From: Theropithecus gelada | Lineage: Eukaryota; Chordata; Mammalia; Primates; Cercopithecidae | DNA: 64,000 nucleotides | Assembly (NCBI RefSeq): GCF_003255815.1 | Contig: NC_037681.1 | Span: forward strand, 85,539,703-85,603,702 | Direction of reading: 5' to 3' | In this document: in pieces, positions 1 through 10,317 of the stretch | Layout of the letters: each line of letters opens with the position of its first letter | How positions within the stretch are numbered: the first letter of the stretch is position 1 | The notes under the pieces: generated by a model | The model's input: the letters and a program-made list of their open reading frames with translations, nothing else | The model's database searches: none | Told to the model about the DNA's origin: nothing | Position numbers and translations under genes: made by a program

Positions 1-243
1 GCAGGGTTTAGGGTGTTGCAAACTTCAATGGTTATGTGAGGAATTTCACAGAGCAAGCTTTGGTACCTAGTTAGTCTAGCATTCATTAGTCAATGATGTC
101 CTTTGGTATTCATTAAAGTCACCACAGCATGGGAGGCCTTTATGTTCAGGTTTTGCCCAAGGGTTAGTTTATCCACTTCTTGTGCTAGCAGGGCAGTTGC
201 TGCCAAGGCCCTCAAACATGGGGGCCACCTTTAGAAACTCCAC
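1..243 (-). pseudogene. Start of pol tether/RNase H region, truncated by window edge
   Basis: The minus-strand frame continues past the connection domain and gives KLTLGQNLNIKASHAVVTLM, then an in-frame stop, then LTNARLTRYQSLLCE. This resembles the tether between reverse transcriptase and RNase H in class I endogenous retroviruses. The rest of pol and any env and 3' LTR lie outside the window. Confidence 0.7.
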
Positions 244-1446
244 CTAGCTGTTTGGAGAGGTAGGCCAGGGCCCCACCATCTGGGTTAAAACTCTAACTGC
301 CATCTTTTCTCTCTCTGACACACATAGTATAAATGGCTTTGTCAGGTGAGGTGGCCCCAGGGCTGGGGCTGGCATGAGCTTCTCCTGTAACTCATGACAA
401 GCTCGTTGCTGTTGGGACTCCCATTCAAAAGGCTCTTTGTTATCCCCCTTTGTGACTTCGTACAGAGGCTTGGCCAGCACTGCAAAGTTTGGGATCCATA
501 ACCTGCAGAACCCCACTCCTAAGAATTCTCTCACCTGCCTTCTGGTCTTAGGCTCAAAGTAGGTTGCAAATGACCTGCTTTCTTTCTGATCCCAGGCTGC
601 GCTCTCCCTATCGGATAGTAAGTCCCAAGTAACATACCTGCTGTTGACAGATCTGAGCTTTCTTCTTGGACACTTTATACCCACAGTCCTCCAGGTGCCA
701 GAGCAGGGTATCCGTTCCCTTGGTGCACCCGACTGCTGTGGGGTGTCCCAGCAGGACGTCATCGACGTGCTGGAGCAACACACAGCCTAGGTCTCTAGAG
801 GGGAACTTTTAGAGGTCTCAAGCCAATGCCTCCCCGAAGATGTTGGGGGAATTCTTGAACCCTTGGGGAAGCTGGGTCCAAGTGTACTGAGTGGTGACAC
901 CTGACCCCGGATTCTCCCACTGAAAGGCAAACAGTTTCTGGCTCTCAGGGGCTAGTCTGATGCTAAAGAAAGCGTCCTTCAGGTCCAGGCAGTTGAACCA
1001 GCTGTCCTCAGCTGGCAGTAACCCCAACAATATGTACGGGTTAGGTACCATTGGGTGCAGTCACCGCAGCTTGATTGACCAAGCACAAGTCCTGTACCGG
1101 CCTATAGTCCTTGGTCCCTGGCTTGGGAACAGGCAGGAGGGGAGTGTTCCACGGAGACTGACAAGGGACTATAATTCCAAAGGCCCTGGATGGACCTGGA
1201 TACCTTTAAGAGCTTCGCTGGGGACCGGATACTGTTTTTGCCTGACAGGCTGGGCCCCAGGCTTAACTTCTATGAGTACGGGGGCCTGGTTGATTGCCAA
1301 CCCTGGAGGGTTATCTTCCGCCCACACCCTTGGCTACCACTTAGCCAGAGCTGGTCCTATCCCTCGGCATGGCTCAGTTAAGAGTCTCCATTCCTCCTCT
1401 GAGGAACCGTAAGGGCCATGATGACTCCCGTTCCAGGTAACTTTAG
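244..1446 (-). pseudogene. Endogenous retroviral reverse transcriptase remnant (pol)
   Basis: Reverse transcriptase copies viral RNA into DNA. The N-terminal block QPVRQKQYPVP is readable near 1255-1220; the fingers/palm block with CLDLKDAFFSIRL and LPQGFKNSP lies at 1051-818. The catalytic motif appears near 780-750 as QHVDDVLLG, so the usual tyrosine of YVDD is replaced by histidine. A thumb/connection block with QVREFLGVGFCRLWIPNFA follows at about 560-490 in another frame. Stops separate protease from RT, interrupt the frame before 1051 (TGA), and end the palm block at 817-815, with frameshifts between blocks. The enzyme cannot be made from this copy. Confidence 0.88.
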
Positions 1447-1872
1447 CTATAAAGAGCTGTGCTTTGTAAAAGAGATGGTGGCTCTCCGTTTACTATGTAG
1501 GTCCCTTCCTAGCAAAGGCAAGGGGCAGTCAGGCATGTACAGCAACTGGTGAATCACTTCATTCCCCCCTAAGGTACAGGTCCAGGACAAACAGAAAGCT
1601 TGCTTTGCCCAAACCCCTGTGGCTCCAATTATATCAGTAGTCTTTTTGGATAAGGGGGCGGCAGGGATGGTCACTACTGAATGTTCAGCACCAGTATCGA
1701 CTAGGAACTCAATGTTCTTGCCCCCCACCATCATCCTGATCATGGGCTCTTTGGGGGCACATGAGCCTGGTCCCCCACCATCCAGTAACCCTTCTGCCAG
1801 ATTGAACAAGACTCCTTCATCCTTGTCTGAGGCCTCCTGCTCAGAGTCACCTTGTTTCCCTTTCAACTGCGG
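1447..1872 (-). pseudogene. Endogenous retroviral protease remnant
   Basis: This is an aspartic protease region in the same frame as the zinc knuckle, so gag and protease are joined without a break here. The active-site triplet lies in LVDTGAEHSVV and a downstream LLGRDL block matches the second conserved segment of retropepsins. A polar linker (GDSEQEASDKDEG) sits between knuckle and protease. The frame stays open for about 140 codons and ends with TAG at 1449-1447, between protease and reverse transcriptase. Retropepsins cut Gag and Gag-Pol during maturation; this copy is isolated from its partners by stops and is treated as dead. Confidence 0.85.
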
Positions 1873-3355
1873 GCACTTGTCCTTCAAATGTCCTATTTTC
1901 TTACAGTAAGCACACCGGTTATGCTACAAGCATGGACGGCCAGACTGGGTATTTTTCCTGGGGCCCCCCTTCTCTTGCCCTTTGGGGGGAACCTTCTAAT
2001 AGCTGCGGCTAGCAGGTCGGCGTTTCGCCGGGCTTGGCGTTTTCTCTGTGGCTTACTGCATCTTTATTTACAAACACCTGGATGGCTATTTCCAATAACT
2101 ATGATGTATTCATGCCTGCAAACCCAGCCTGTTTCTGCAATTTTCTTCTAACGTCTTCTGCACTTTGACTAACTAAAGCCATGTTAATCATATGCTGATT
2201 TTCAGGGCTATTGGGATCAAAGAGAGTGTACATACGATAGGCCTCACATAGTCTCTCATAGAATTGTGCCGGGCTCTCATCTTTCCCTTGAATGACCTCA
2301 GAGACTTTGTTAACATTTGTGGCCTTCTGAGCTCCCTTCTTTAACCCTTCCAGAAGGGCTTCCCTGTACTGGTTTAGCCTTTTCATACCCTTTCATTTGG
2401 GTCCCACTGGGGGTCTGCTCCCGGTAATTGGATCCTCACATACTCTTGGGGGTTTTGGTAATCAGCTGGAACATGTTCTTCCAGTCACTTAGTTGCTGCT
2501 TGGGGCACTCTCCTCCTGTCATCCGTGTTAAAGAGGTATATGAGCAATGATGGCAATCATGGCAATCAGCCCAGGTGGGGTTGTGGGTCTGGATAATAGT
2601 TTGGAGCAAATCAATTATATCTTGAGGCTTTTTGGTATAGGATGGGGTATTTTTGCAATTGAGGAGATCGGTAGAGGTAAAAGGCTGGTACACAAAGACA
2701 CACCTTTCCACCATATGCCCCTCCTTATGTACCCCAGTATACCGTTGCTCTCTCGGGGGCATTTGTATCCCAGTTCTAGGCCTCAAATAGGCTGCCAAGG
2801 GAGGGGTTTCTCCCGAGGTCTCGCATTCTTTCTTTTCTACTCTGGGTGGCCTAGGGGTATGTATGCCTTGTAGAAGCTTTGGTGCAGTGGGCTCAGGAGT
2901 GGGAGGCCCTCCTTCTTGGTGAAAGTGGGGGGCCACTGGCGCCATTTATTGCCATGAATCCTCTGATGTTGAGTCAGACAGGACTTTAGGAGCCTACTCC
3001 CTTCAGCAGGTGGAGCCGGATTCTTCCTTAGCTGTCTGTCCCTTTGCCACTAGTACTTCTACTGCCTGTCCTCCCAACCACGGTGGGGGTCTAAAACCTG
3101 CTGTAACCAAGTGTCTATGTATGGAAACTGGTCTAGGTATCCTTTACCAGTTACCTTGTGCCACACCTTTGAAACAAGGGACCTGTCTAGACTTCCTTCT
3201 GATGGCCAACCCACTTCTAATGCCAACCAGTCTATCTCACACAAAGTTCTAAGTTTTCCTGGCATCATAGTAACGCCATAGTCTCCATTAAATCATTCCT
3301 TGACATTTTTCAACATAGTTCCTAGCAGAGTGGACTTACTTTGCATTCCACCCAT
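1873..3355 (-). pseudogene. Endogenous retroviral gag remnant
   Basis: Gag is the retroviral structural polyprotein. A start codon at 3355-3353 reads Met-Gly-Gly, giving the glycine at position 2 needed for N-myristoylation. In the same frame lies a stop about 20 codons in (TGA), then a matrix-like stretch at 3268-3059 containing EVGWPSEGSLD. A proline-rich segment (2945-2436) and a capsid-like segment (2386-2099, containing ESPAQFYERLCEAYRMYT) follow in shifted frames. A nucleocapsid zinc knuckle CX2CX4HX4C is intact at 1914-1873 (CAYCKKIGHLKDKC), two codons after an in-frame TAG. The gene is broken by at least two stops and several frameshifts and cannot give a full Gag protein. Confidence 0.85.
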
Positions 3356-3937
3356 CTTCCTCCCGAGACAAAACACTCACACCACAAGAAGGAAAGGGTG
3401 GTCACTCACTCATCTCACCCGTCTCAAACTCAAGCACTCACTCACTTTCACTTTCCTTTTTGCAAATAAGTCAAGCCAAATTAAAATCAATACTGAGACC
3501 AAAGTGCCAATAAGGGCACACCGTGGTTGATCAGGCCACGCTTCCACTCAAGTGGAGCGGGCAAATTCCTAGGACCAGCCTGTCAAGCAGCTCAAACTGT
3601 CAAAATCAAGACCAAAACCAAAGCACGTATAAAGGCACGCCGTGGGTGATCAGGCCAAGCCTCCACTCAGATGGAGTGGGCAAGATCCCAGGACTGGTCC
3701 TACCGTATTCCAGAAGTCCAGACTCCAAGCGCCAGTTCCTTCCTGGTGTTCAGCTTCTGCATTGAACCTCCGCGGGGGCCTGCCGTGCACTGCTGTGACG
3801 AGGCGTTCCACCTGGGCAAATGCCTACCCCAGAGCGCTCTCCGGATCTGTGTCGCTCAAGCTGGCCGGAGTCCCTACTTCAAAGGGCAGGCCTAAGCTGC
3901 CTAAGGGGCTGCCTCAACCGTCTGTCAACCACCTGGC
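3356..3937 (-). other. Untranslated leader of the HERV-E-like provirus
   Basis: About 580 bases lie between the primer binding site and the gag start. The leader is GC-rich near the LTR (3760-3860) and contains an imperfect tandem duplication with a 119-base offset (3483-3601 and 3602-3720). A leader of this sort normally holds the splice donor and packaging signal; I did not find a convincing splice donor. Confidence 0.65.
3483..3720 (-). repeat. 119-bp tandem duplication in the proviral leader
   Basis: Two imperfect copies with a constant offset of 119. Shared landmarks are AAAATCAA (3483 and 3602), TGATCAGGCC (3528 and 3647) and AGGAC (3571 and 3690). Similarity covers about the first 95-100 bases of each unit and fades after that. 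The divergence between copies suggests the duplication is old, perhaps older than the insertion. Confidence 0.8.
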
Positions 3938-3955
3938 TTCCTGGTCAGGGCACCA
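3938..3955 (-). promoter_or_regulatory. Primer binding site, tRNA-Glu type
   Basis: On the minus strand the 18 bases read TGGTGCCCTGACCAGGAA. This differs from the complement of the human tRNA-Glu 3' end at two positions (G for T at position 5, A for G at position 14). It lies five bases inside the LTR border, the usual place for a retroviral primer binding site. It is the strongest evidence for placing the provirus in the HERV-E group. Confidence 0.8.
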
Positions 3956-3960
3956 AGAAA

Positions 3961-4323
3961 TGTAGCAGCACGAGCCGCGGACAAAACCCCTCAGACACCA
4001 GGTTAAGGAAGGATTTGACTTTATTCAGCTGTGAGCCTCGGGAGAGGCCTTTAAGGCCTTACAACGCTAAGGGGATCCACGTGAAAGGGTCGTGAGAGAT
4101 TGAGAGCACATGTTGTTAGATTGGGGGTTAATCTTTTACCCTCAGGCCTGGTCATCGGTAGCACTGACTGGTCTTGCCACTGACTTCATTCCTGCTGTTT
4201 TTCAACTTTTTCTTCCTCCTTCTCTTCAGAGACAGGAGACAGTAAGAGAAATGGCCTCTCTCCTCATTATGACGTGTAAATATTGCCCAACTTTCTACTA
4301 GGGACCCTACTTCTGGCCCTTCA
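3961..4323 (-). repeat. 5' LTR of the HERV-E-like provirus
   Basis: The right-hand LTR of the minus-strand provirus. Its 3' end is fixed by the terminal CA (plus-strand TG at 3961) five bases before the primer binding site. On the minus strand an AATAAA polyadenylation signal lies at 4024-4019, with a TTAAA box about 30 bases upstream (near 4053) as a possible TATA substitute. The upstream end is uncertain: the minus-strand TGAAGG starting at 4323 is a plausible beginning, but no partner LTR is present in the window to confirm it. The 363 bases would be shorter than a typical LTR2-type LTR, so part of U3 may be missing. Confidence 0.6.
4019..4024 (-). promoter_or_regulatory. Polyadenylation signal of the HERV-E-like LTR
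   Basis: Plus-strand TTTATT reads AATAAA on the minus strand, inside the R/U5 part of the LTR, where a retroviral poly(A) signal belongs. Confidence 0.6.
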
Positions 4324-4396
4324 CTGACTTACTAATCCTAAAGGAGGAAAACCCATAATAATTGCTTATTTCTTTCATTGCACTCAGAAAAATCAA

Positions 4397-4704
4397 GGCC
4401 AGGCACAGTGGCTCACACCTGTAATCCCAGCACTTTGGGAGGCCAAGGCAGGTGGATTGCTTGAGCTCAAGAGTTCAAGATCATTCTGGTCAACATAGTG
4501 AGACCCTGTCTTTACAAAAAATACAAAAATTAGCTGGGTGTGATGGTGCATGCCTGTGTTCCCAGCTACTAAGGATGGTGAGGTGGGAGGATTGCTTGAG
4601 CCCAGGGGGCGGGGGTTGCAGTGAGCCAAGCTCATACCACTGTACTCCAGCCTAGGTGACAGAGTGAGACTCTATCTCAAGAAAAAAAAAAAATTTAAAT
4701 GAAA
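4397..4704 (+). mobile_element. Alu element
   Basis: Full-length dimeric Alu with A-rich tail, old (AluJ-like). The 10-bp duplication AGAAAAATCA flanks it at 4386-4395 and 4705-4714. Confidence 0.95.
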
Positions 4705-4745
4705 AGAAAAATCAGTAAATTAGTTGGCTCAATGAATACAAAATT

Positions 4746-5054
4746 TGTTTTGTTTTGTTTCTTTTTTTGTGATGGAGTCTCACTCTGTCACCCAGGCTGG
4801 AGTGCAGTGGCACAATCTCGGCTCACTGAACCTCTGCCTCCTGGATTCAAGTGATTCTCCTGTCTCAGCCTCCCAAGTAGCTGGGACTATGGGCATGTAC
4901 CACCACACCTGGCTAATTTTTGTATTTTTAGTGGAGACAAGGTTTCAACATGTTTGCCAGGCTAGTCTCAAACCCCTGACCTCAAGTGATCTGCCTGCCT
5001 CGGCCTCCCAAAGTGCTGGGATTACAGGCATAAATTACCACGTCCAGCCCCCAG
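4746..5054 (-). mobile_element. Alu element
   Basis: Full-length Alu, minus strand, starting with a T-rich tail (TTTTGTTTTG) and ending CACGTCCAGCC. A perfect 13-bp duplication TGAATACAAAATT lies at 4733-4745 and 5055-5067. Confidence 0.95.
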
Positions 5055-5067
5055 TGAATACAAAATT

Positions 5068-6255
5068 CAACAAATGTTAGTCAAAGGCTCTTACGGAAAA
5101 GGCTTGTTGCCAGACTGGAGGATGACACACTAATGTTAGTGTCCTAGAAGATGCACACTTGGCACCACATAGGTCAGTTCCAACCAGAAGTTGATTTCTG
5201 GACCTCAGGGGCACATGTGGTTTAGCAGCTTTCTCTATGAAGCCCAGTAACTACGTCCACTGTTATGTAAATCTCTTCTCAACTTTGGGTTCAGTGACTT
5301 CACATTGGTAGCCTGAAACCGGCCATGCTGTGAGTATTTACACTACAGAAATTGGCAAACACCATAAATCAGCACATCACTGCATTGAATTCCTCGAGTT
5401 GAGGTGGTATCTATAAGCTCAGTCTCATACCACAAGCTGAGGGGCACTCACTGGGTCAACAGAGATATTTGGGCATTTAAGGAGTTACAGCACCAGGGGC
5501 ATTTGCCCCCTACTCCACTGGACACACGTCCTTGCAACACTGTCCATTTCCATGTGGCTGGCTTTGGGTATGGCTGACCTGCTAGGAGGTTCTTCTTGCT
5601 CCTGTTTCAGCAGTCAGTCTGTCTTCCAGACACTGGACAAACCTCTCCATGGTTTCTCCATGGCTGGAGTTAGGCTTAGAGTTGAGGCTTACAGGTGCTG
5701 AGTCAAGGCAACAATGAAACAGACACAAAAGTCCAACGAAAGAGGAAAACAATGCATATTTGGTAACTGAAAAGGGGGTGGAGATGGGCTTTCTTATTTT
5801 CGACTGAAATTATTGGCATGGTTGAATTCATAGACGTCCTCCCCACCTCTATCTAGCTCTCCTAGCAGAATTCTGTAGCCACTAGTGCAGTCTCATTCCT
5901 TTTCTCTTCAACTGTCCTTATGAGGCTTAGCACACCTTGTCATAAAGACCAAGCAATAGAAAACTAGGGAAGGGAAAATGGAAAACCAGCTTGCCTAGGA
6001 AGCAGAGAACACCATTTGAGGAGGGAGGCACAGGTGCTGGAGCAGCTATGGGGTAGGAGAGAAGTAGATGGGGGAAAACAGGGGATTAAACACATTATTT
6101 TACTATTCTCTGAATAGGTAATATACACACATGGCACACAATTACAGAGGTCTCCCACCTCCCCTCACCTGTGCACCCAGCAGCCCCATTTCCTCCCTAG
6201 AAATAGCCTATGCCATCAGTTCTTCACATATCTCAGGGGTTCCTAAGAATATTCC
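5068..6255. other. Unique DNA, no feature recognised
   Basis: About 1.2 kb without a recognisable gene, RNA or repeat. Open frames are short and unsupported. Confidence 0.5.
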
Positions 6256-6370
6256 ATCTCAGGGGCTCTCAAGCTTCCCTGGTTGAGAATCACCTGGAGG
6301 GCCTGTGTAAGGACTGCTACCACCAGCCCCTGGGGGTTCTTTTCTGATTCAAAGGCTTGGTGAATTTGCC

Positions 6371-6534
6371 TTTCTTCCTTCCTTCCTTCCTTCCTTCCTT
6401 CCTTCCTTCCTTCCTTCCTTCCTTCCTCCCTCCCTCCCTCCCTCCCTTCCTTCCTTTTTCTTCTTTCTCTCTCTCTCTCTTTCCCTCCCTCCCTCCCTCC
6501 CTCCCTCCCTCCCTTCCTTCCTTCCTTCCTTCTT
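6371..6534. repeat. (CCTT)n/(CCCT)n polypyrimidine microsatellite
   Basis: About 160 bases of CCTT, CCCT and CT units, grown from the poly(A) tail of the minus-strand Alu at its right. A pure strand-asymmetric pyrimidine tract. Confidence 0.95.
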
Positions 6535-6815
6535 TGGAGTTTCGCTCTTGTTGCCCAGGCTGGAGTGCAATGGCGCCATCTCAGCTCAACGCAACCTCTG
6601 CCTCCTGGGTTCAAGCGATTCTCCTGCCTCAGCCTCCCGAGTAGCTGGGATTACAGGCATGCACCATCACGCCCGGCTTTTTGTATTTCTAGTAGAGACA
6701 GGGTTTCTCCATGTTGGTCAGGCTGGTCTCGAATTCCCAACCTTAGGTGGTCCACCCCCCTCGGCCTCCCAAAGTGCTAGGGTTACAGGCGTGAGTCACT
6801 GCACCCAGCGTGGGG
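6535..6815 (-). mobile_element. Alu element inside MER5A
   Basis: Minus-strand Alu (AluS-like) with its tail expanded into the CCTT tract. Its target duplication lies within MER5A. Confidence 0.93.
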
Positions 6816-7009
6816 ATCTGTATTTCTAACAAGTTCCCAGGTGATGCTGATGCTGCTGGCCCAGGGATTGCACTTTGAGAACCACAGTTCTGGAGGTATT
6901 CACAGAAACCCTTTCAATACTCTCTCTCTCTCTCTGAAGTAATTTGAGTATCTGTTTCCAGCAATGGAAATTCCTCTAAGACAGCATTAATACAGCACAA
7001 TTCCTGCCT

Positions 7010-7165
7010 GTGGGCCTTCCCTATGGTGGACTCTTCATCTGGAATACTCTCATCCCTAACCTCCACATGTCCAAGGCCCAGTTCAATGGCCATTTCCTCC
7101 AGGAAGTCTTCCTTGGTTCTCTCGCCATACTGGAAGAAGTTTTATGATTCTTTACATTTCCATAG
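7010..7165 (+). mobile_element. L2 (LINE-2) 3' fragment
   Basis: Contains the ancient L2 block CTGGAATACTCTCATCCCTAA through CCAGGAAGTCTTCCTTGG, which is recognisable as the plus orientation of the L2 3' region. Confidence 0.65.
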
Positions 7166-8249
7166 GAGTGTTTGTCTGCATTCTTCTAGGGGTACCTGTT
7201 ATTTATTAGAACAAGATATAAAAATGGGGCTCTCTTTGCCTCAATTGTTATAATTTTTGTTAAAGTGATATCAGATCCCAAAATAAGTTTGAGAGAGATA
7301 ATCAAATGTAGCGTTTAGGTTTCAAGATTCTTGGTCCTCCCTCCCCTGGTCAGCTTGGGGACTATAGAATGCTTGAGGTAATTTTTGGATGATTTCTTGG
7401 GAGAGGGCTATGCTGTAAGCCTACAAGAGAAAAGGAGAAATCAAATGGGGGTGTCGCTTCCATCCCCTGCAGCCTAGAAAGCCTGTGTGTCAGTGGCCAC
7501 TTGACAGCTTGATGAGGGTTCTCTGTAGCTGGGGGACTCTGGGGACCCGGGCCTGAGAGAGCCAAAGCAGCCTGGAGCCAGGCAGAGAGAGAGAAGGAAT
7601 TGCCCTCCACCAAAGGCAGAGCATGGGGAGCACTGTTGCTTCTCGAGGACCAGTGGAAAGTCTCCAAGACAACCATTGTGGGGGCATCTGAAATCCCACC
7701 CAATATGGCCAGGCTGGTAGGGGCTGTGCGGTGACCTCAGCTGAAAGGAAGTGCGAGGTGAACTTCACATTCCCATGGCTCCACAGGGCAGAGTCCTGGG
7801 AATGGTGGACAAGCCCCCAGGTTGGGGGATCTCTGAGGATCACCCAAAGCACCCACGATCACAAGAGTCACCTTTACTCACCTGCTATCCAGAGGACCTT
7901 GAGAATTGGAGACAAGGGCACCACCTTGTGATTTTACCCTTTCTCCTATGGGCAGGAAGCTCATTTACCTGCTGATGTGAAAAGGTGGGGTCCGGAGAGA
8001 GAGAGTGAGAGAGAAAAGCTACCCCATCTCCCTTCTCAGGTGGCCAGGGAGATGGAAGAACATGTAATGCCCCATCAAGTTCAAAGTCTTGATTATGATT
8101 TAACACTGGACATTCTCCTGAAAGGAGACAGTGGTTGTAACTCAGAGGGGCAAAGGACTGTAAGACTGCTGTTTCCTGAAGGTGGCAAGACAGGGCATAG
8201 TCCTGCTGAAGTTTCATCAGGGGCAGGCAGAGTCATTCTTTTTATTGTT
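7166..8249. other. Unique DNA, no feature recognised
   Basis: About 1.1 kb. A short GAGA run at 8000-8015 is the only pattern seen. Confidence 0.45.
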
Positions 8250-8417
8250 GTGCATCATGTTTGCTTAAAGTTCCACACACACCCTGCATAAGCTTTTTCT
8301 CTCCCTCGCTATGCCATGAACTCCCTGATATCATGCCATATAACACCTTTGTGTTCCTTTAGGTACCTAGCACCATACCTAGCACGTACAAGGCTACAGC
8401 TGATAGTTGCCCATTTA
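8250..8417 (+). mobile_element. L2 3' end fragment
   Basis: ATGAACTCCCTGA, CACCTTTGTGTTCC and TACCTAGCACCATACC follow the order of the L2 3' untranslated end in plus orientation. Confidence 0.55.
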
Positions 8418-8560
8418 TTCATTGATCCTTGCCTTCAACATGTATTGAGAGCCCATGTTGGGTGGTAGCAAGAGAGCATGAAATGAAATGCATGTGACTT
8501 GTGTTCCAGGAGCTTGCTGTCTGTAGGTGAGGTATACGAGAAGTGTCTGCAGAACCTCAC
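8418..8560 (-). mobile_element. L2 3' fragment
   Basis: TGTATTGAGAGCCCATGTTG and CCAGGAGCTTGCTGTCTG match the reverse complement of the L2 3' end. It abuts an L2 fragment of opposite orientation. Confidence 0.5.
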
Positions 8561-10089
8561 CCCACTCCAAGGGGAACAAATTCAAGCCCATGGACACCAG
8601 GCAGGAACGTGAATAAGAGAGGCAGTCTCTAACTGTGACACCTTGGGCAAGTCTAAGACAATAGGCATGTTGGCAATTCTGGCAGAACAGGGCACCCACC
8701 ATGCCCCTCAGAAGGTGGCAGCCGTTCTTTATTACCTTATGAGAATCCAAAACCACTGTTGCCAGATTGCCTGCTCCTCCAAAAAGAGTTCGAAATCGGG
8801 AGTTTCATGTAAAATGTCACCAAAAACACCACATCTGTAGGTTCGTTCATTCCAAGGGTCACCATCCGGGGCCACTGTGCTGTTGTTGTCTCTCTCCCTT
8901 GGTATTCCTGTTTATGAAGGGGGTAGGGGGTAGGGGGGGTGCCAGTAATTGAGCCACGTGCTGCTTCTTTAGGAATTAATTAGTCAGGGATTTGGAGCCA
9001 CTTTATACAAAGAACTTAACTTTGTTAAAACACTCCTTGGCCCAAAGAAGAGATATTTTTAAAATCCCAACCCTAAGTGCTTAATCTGCTAAAATGTACA
9101 ACAGATAAAATGAACACTTGGAAAAGAGCTTGCTTCCTGTTTTAGAAGAGCCCCTGGCCTCTACAATCTGACTACAGGGAAGGGGGCTTTCCCGCCAGTG
9201 GTATGACAACAAGCCACAGACTTATCAGACCAAGTCAGAGTTTGAAAGGAACTAGTTGATAAGTTGCATTCACTGCAGCTTTATTACCTGGAAAATAGTT
9301 GCATCCATTGGAGATGTAGTGACAGCTTCTAGGGCTGGTCCCCCATGGTGGGGCTCTCCTTTGAGGCCCTGCTCGGACACTGCTGGGATCCAAAGGCCCA
9401 GGAGCCAGACTGTAAATGGAGCTAGAGAAGTCCTGGGAGACAACACAGCAGGCAGCCTAGGACAGTTGGCTACCTGACACACGTCTCCATGTTCTGGGTC
9501 CTGTTCTGGGGACAGTCCCAGGGGGAGCAATCTATACAAATACAATGTATGACTGCCTTGAGGTAAAACAAGGCCATGTTTCTCATTTTTATCATTAACT
9601 CCCATCTACCTTTATTACCAGGAAATCTGATTCTCTAAACATCCCTTTAAACATCCTAAGAATCCTAAGCACTTGGTTCCAGGAAGTCAGTACCGCATCT
9701 GCAGGCCTGATGGAGAGAACGGCGAAGCTCCCCTGACGATTGTTTCAGTGGCTGCCACAAGGTGTTGTTGTGGGAGACTGTTTTTGTGCAGGCCTGCACA
9801 CAGCTGCCCTACACTTTGGGCGGAGGCCCTTGCTGGTGCAGGCAGGTCTTTGCCAGCCCACAGTAGTGCCACATGCCTGGCAGTGTGAAGAAAGTGCAGG
9901 GCTGTAGGCCAGCACTTATTGTAGCACAAATTGGAATGGGGAGGGGGCGAGGGTGTGTCTAACCCGATTTCTCAACTGGCCACTCTGAGATATCAGGTGG
10001 GCCACCAGAAATTCTGTTTCCATAAAGATTCCATAACTTTCTAGAAGGGCAGCAAAACTTTGAGACTGGCCTGCGCTAAGAGAAGGCCG
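8561..10089. other. Unique DNA, no gene recognised
   Basis: About 1.5 kb without a recognisable repeat or gene. It contains the G-run cluster at 8919-8939. Confidence 0.45.
8919..8939 (+). other. Candidate G-quadruplex
   Basis: Three G-runs of 5, 5 and 7 bases separated by TA. The 7-base run can supply two G-triplets, so a four-stranded structure with short loops is possible. Confidence 0.5.
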
Positions 10090-10285
10090 TGGGCGTGGTT
10101 AAGAGCACAGATTTTGAAATCAGATCTACCTTGGCTCAAATTTTGACCCTTTAATACCTGTGTGATTTGGGGCAAGTTGTTCAGTGTTTCTGGGCGTCAG
10201 CTTCCTAGTCTATAAAAATAAGGATAAAAACACCTATTTTATAGGTTGGAGAGCTAAGCCATGTAAAAAGCTCAGCGTGGCGTCT
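10090..10285 (+). mobile_element. MIR element
   Basis: GGTTAAGAGCACAGATTTTG, TGTGTGATTTGGGGCAAGTT and AAAATAAGGATAA occur in the MIR order. Confidence 0.85.
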
Positions 10286-10317
10286 GACCATGCCAGATTC
10301 ACAATGAAAATGGCCAC

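Larger units (their letters stand above)
1..4323 (-). mobile_element. HERV-E-like class I endogenous provirus, 5' part, defective
   Basis: Read on the minus strand the order is LTR (about 4323-3961), primer binding site, long leader, gag, protease, reverse transcriptase and the start of the RNase H tether, which is the order of a gammaretrovirus-like provirus. The 18-base site next to the LTR matches the 3' end of tRNA-Glu at 16 of 18 positions, and tRNA-Glu priming defines the HERV-E group, so I assign it there. Every reading frame carries stops or frameshifts, so it cannot make a virus. The 3' part (integrase, env, 3' LTR) would lie left of base 1. It is separated from the next element, an Alu, by about 60 bases of flanking DNA. 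Confidence 0.85.
6256..6892 (-). mobile_element. MER5A-type hAT DNA transposon, split by an Alu
   Basis: The left part (6256-6375) has GAGAATCACCTGGAGGGCC and the right part (6816-6892) has TTTCTAACAAGTTCCCAGG and TTTGAGAACCAC, both typical of the minus strand of MER5A, a non-autonomous hAT element. The break falls at the MER5A motif that normally reads GAATTTGCATTTCT, and both halves keep a diverged 12-bp copy of it (6364-6375 and 6816-6827), the Alu target duplication. Confidence 0.85.

Noticed and set aside
3483..3720. Possible CRISPR-like or satellite array
   Set aside because: Only two diverged copies with no spacers, inside a proviral leader. No CRISPR array occurs in the window.
6243..6644. 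Open frames rich in Lys/Glu/Gly or Phe/Leu/Pro/Ser
   Set aside because: Translations of the CCTT microsatellite and an Alu. The same applies to frames around 22050-22440 and 54585-54936.
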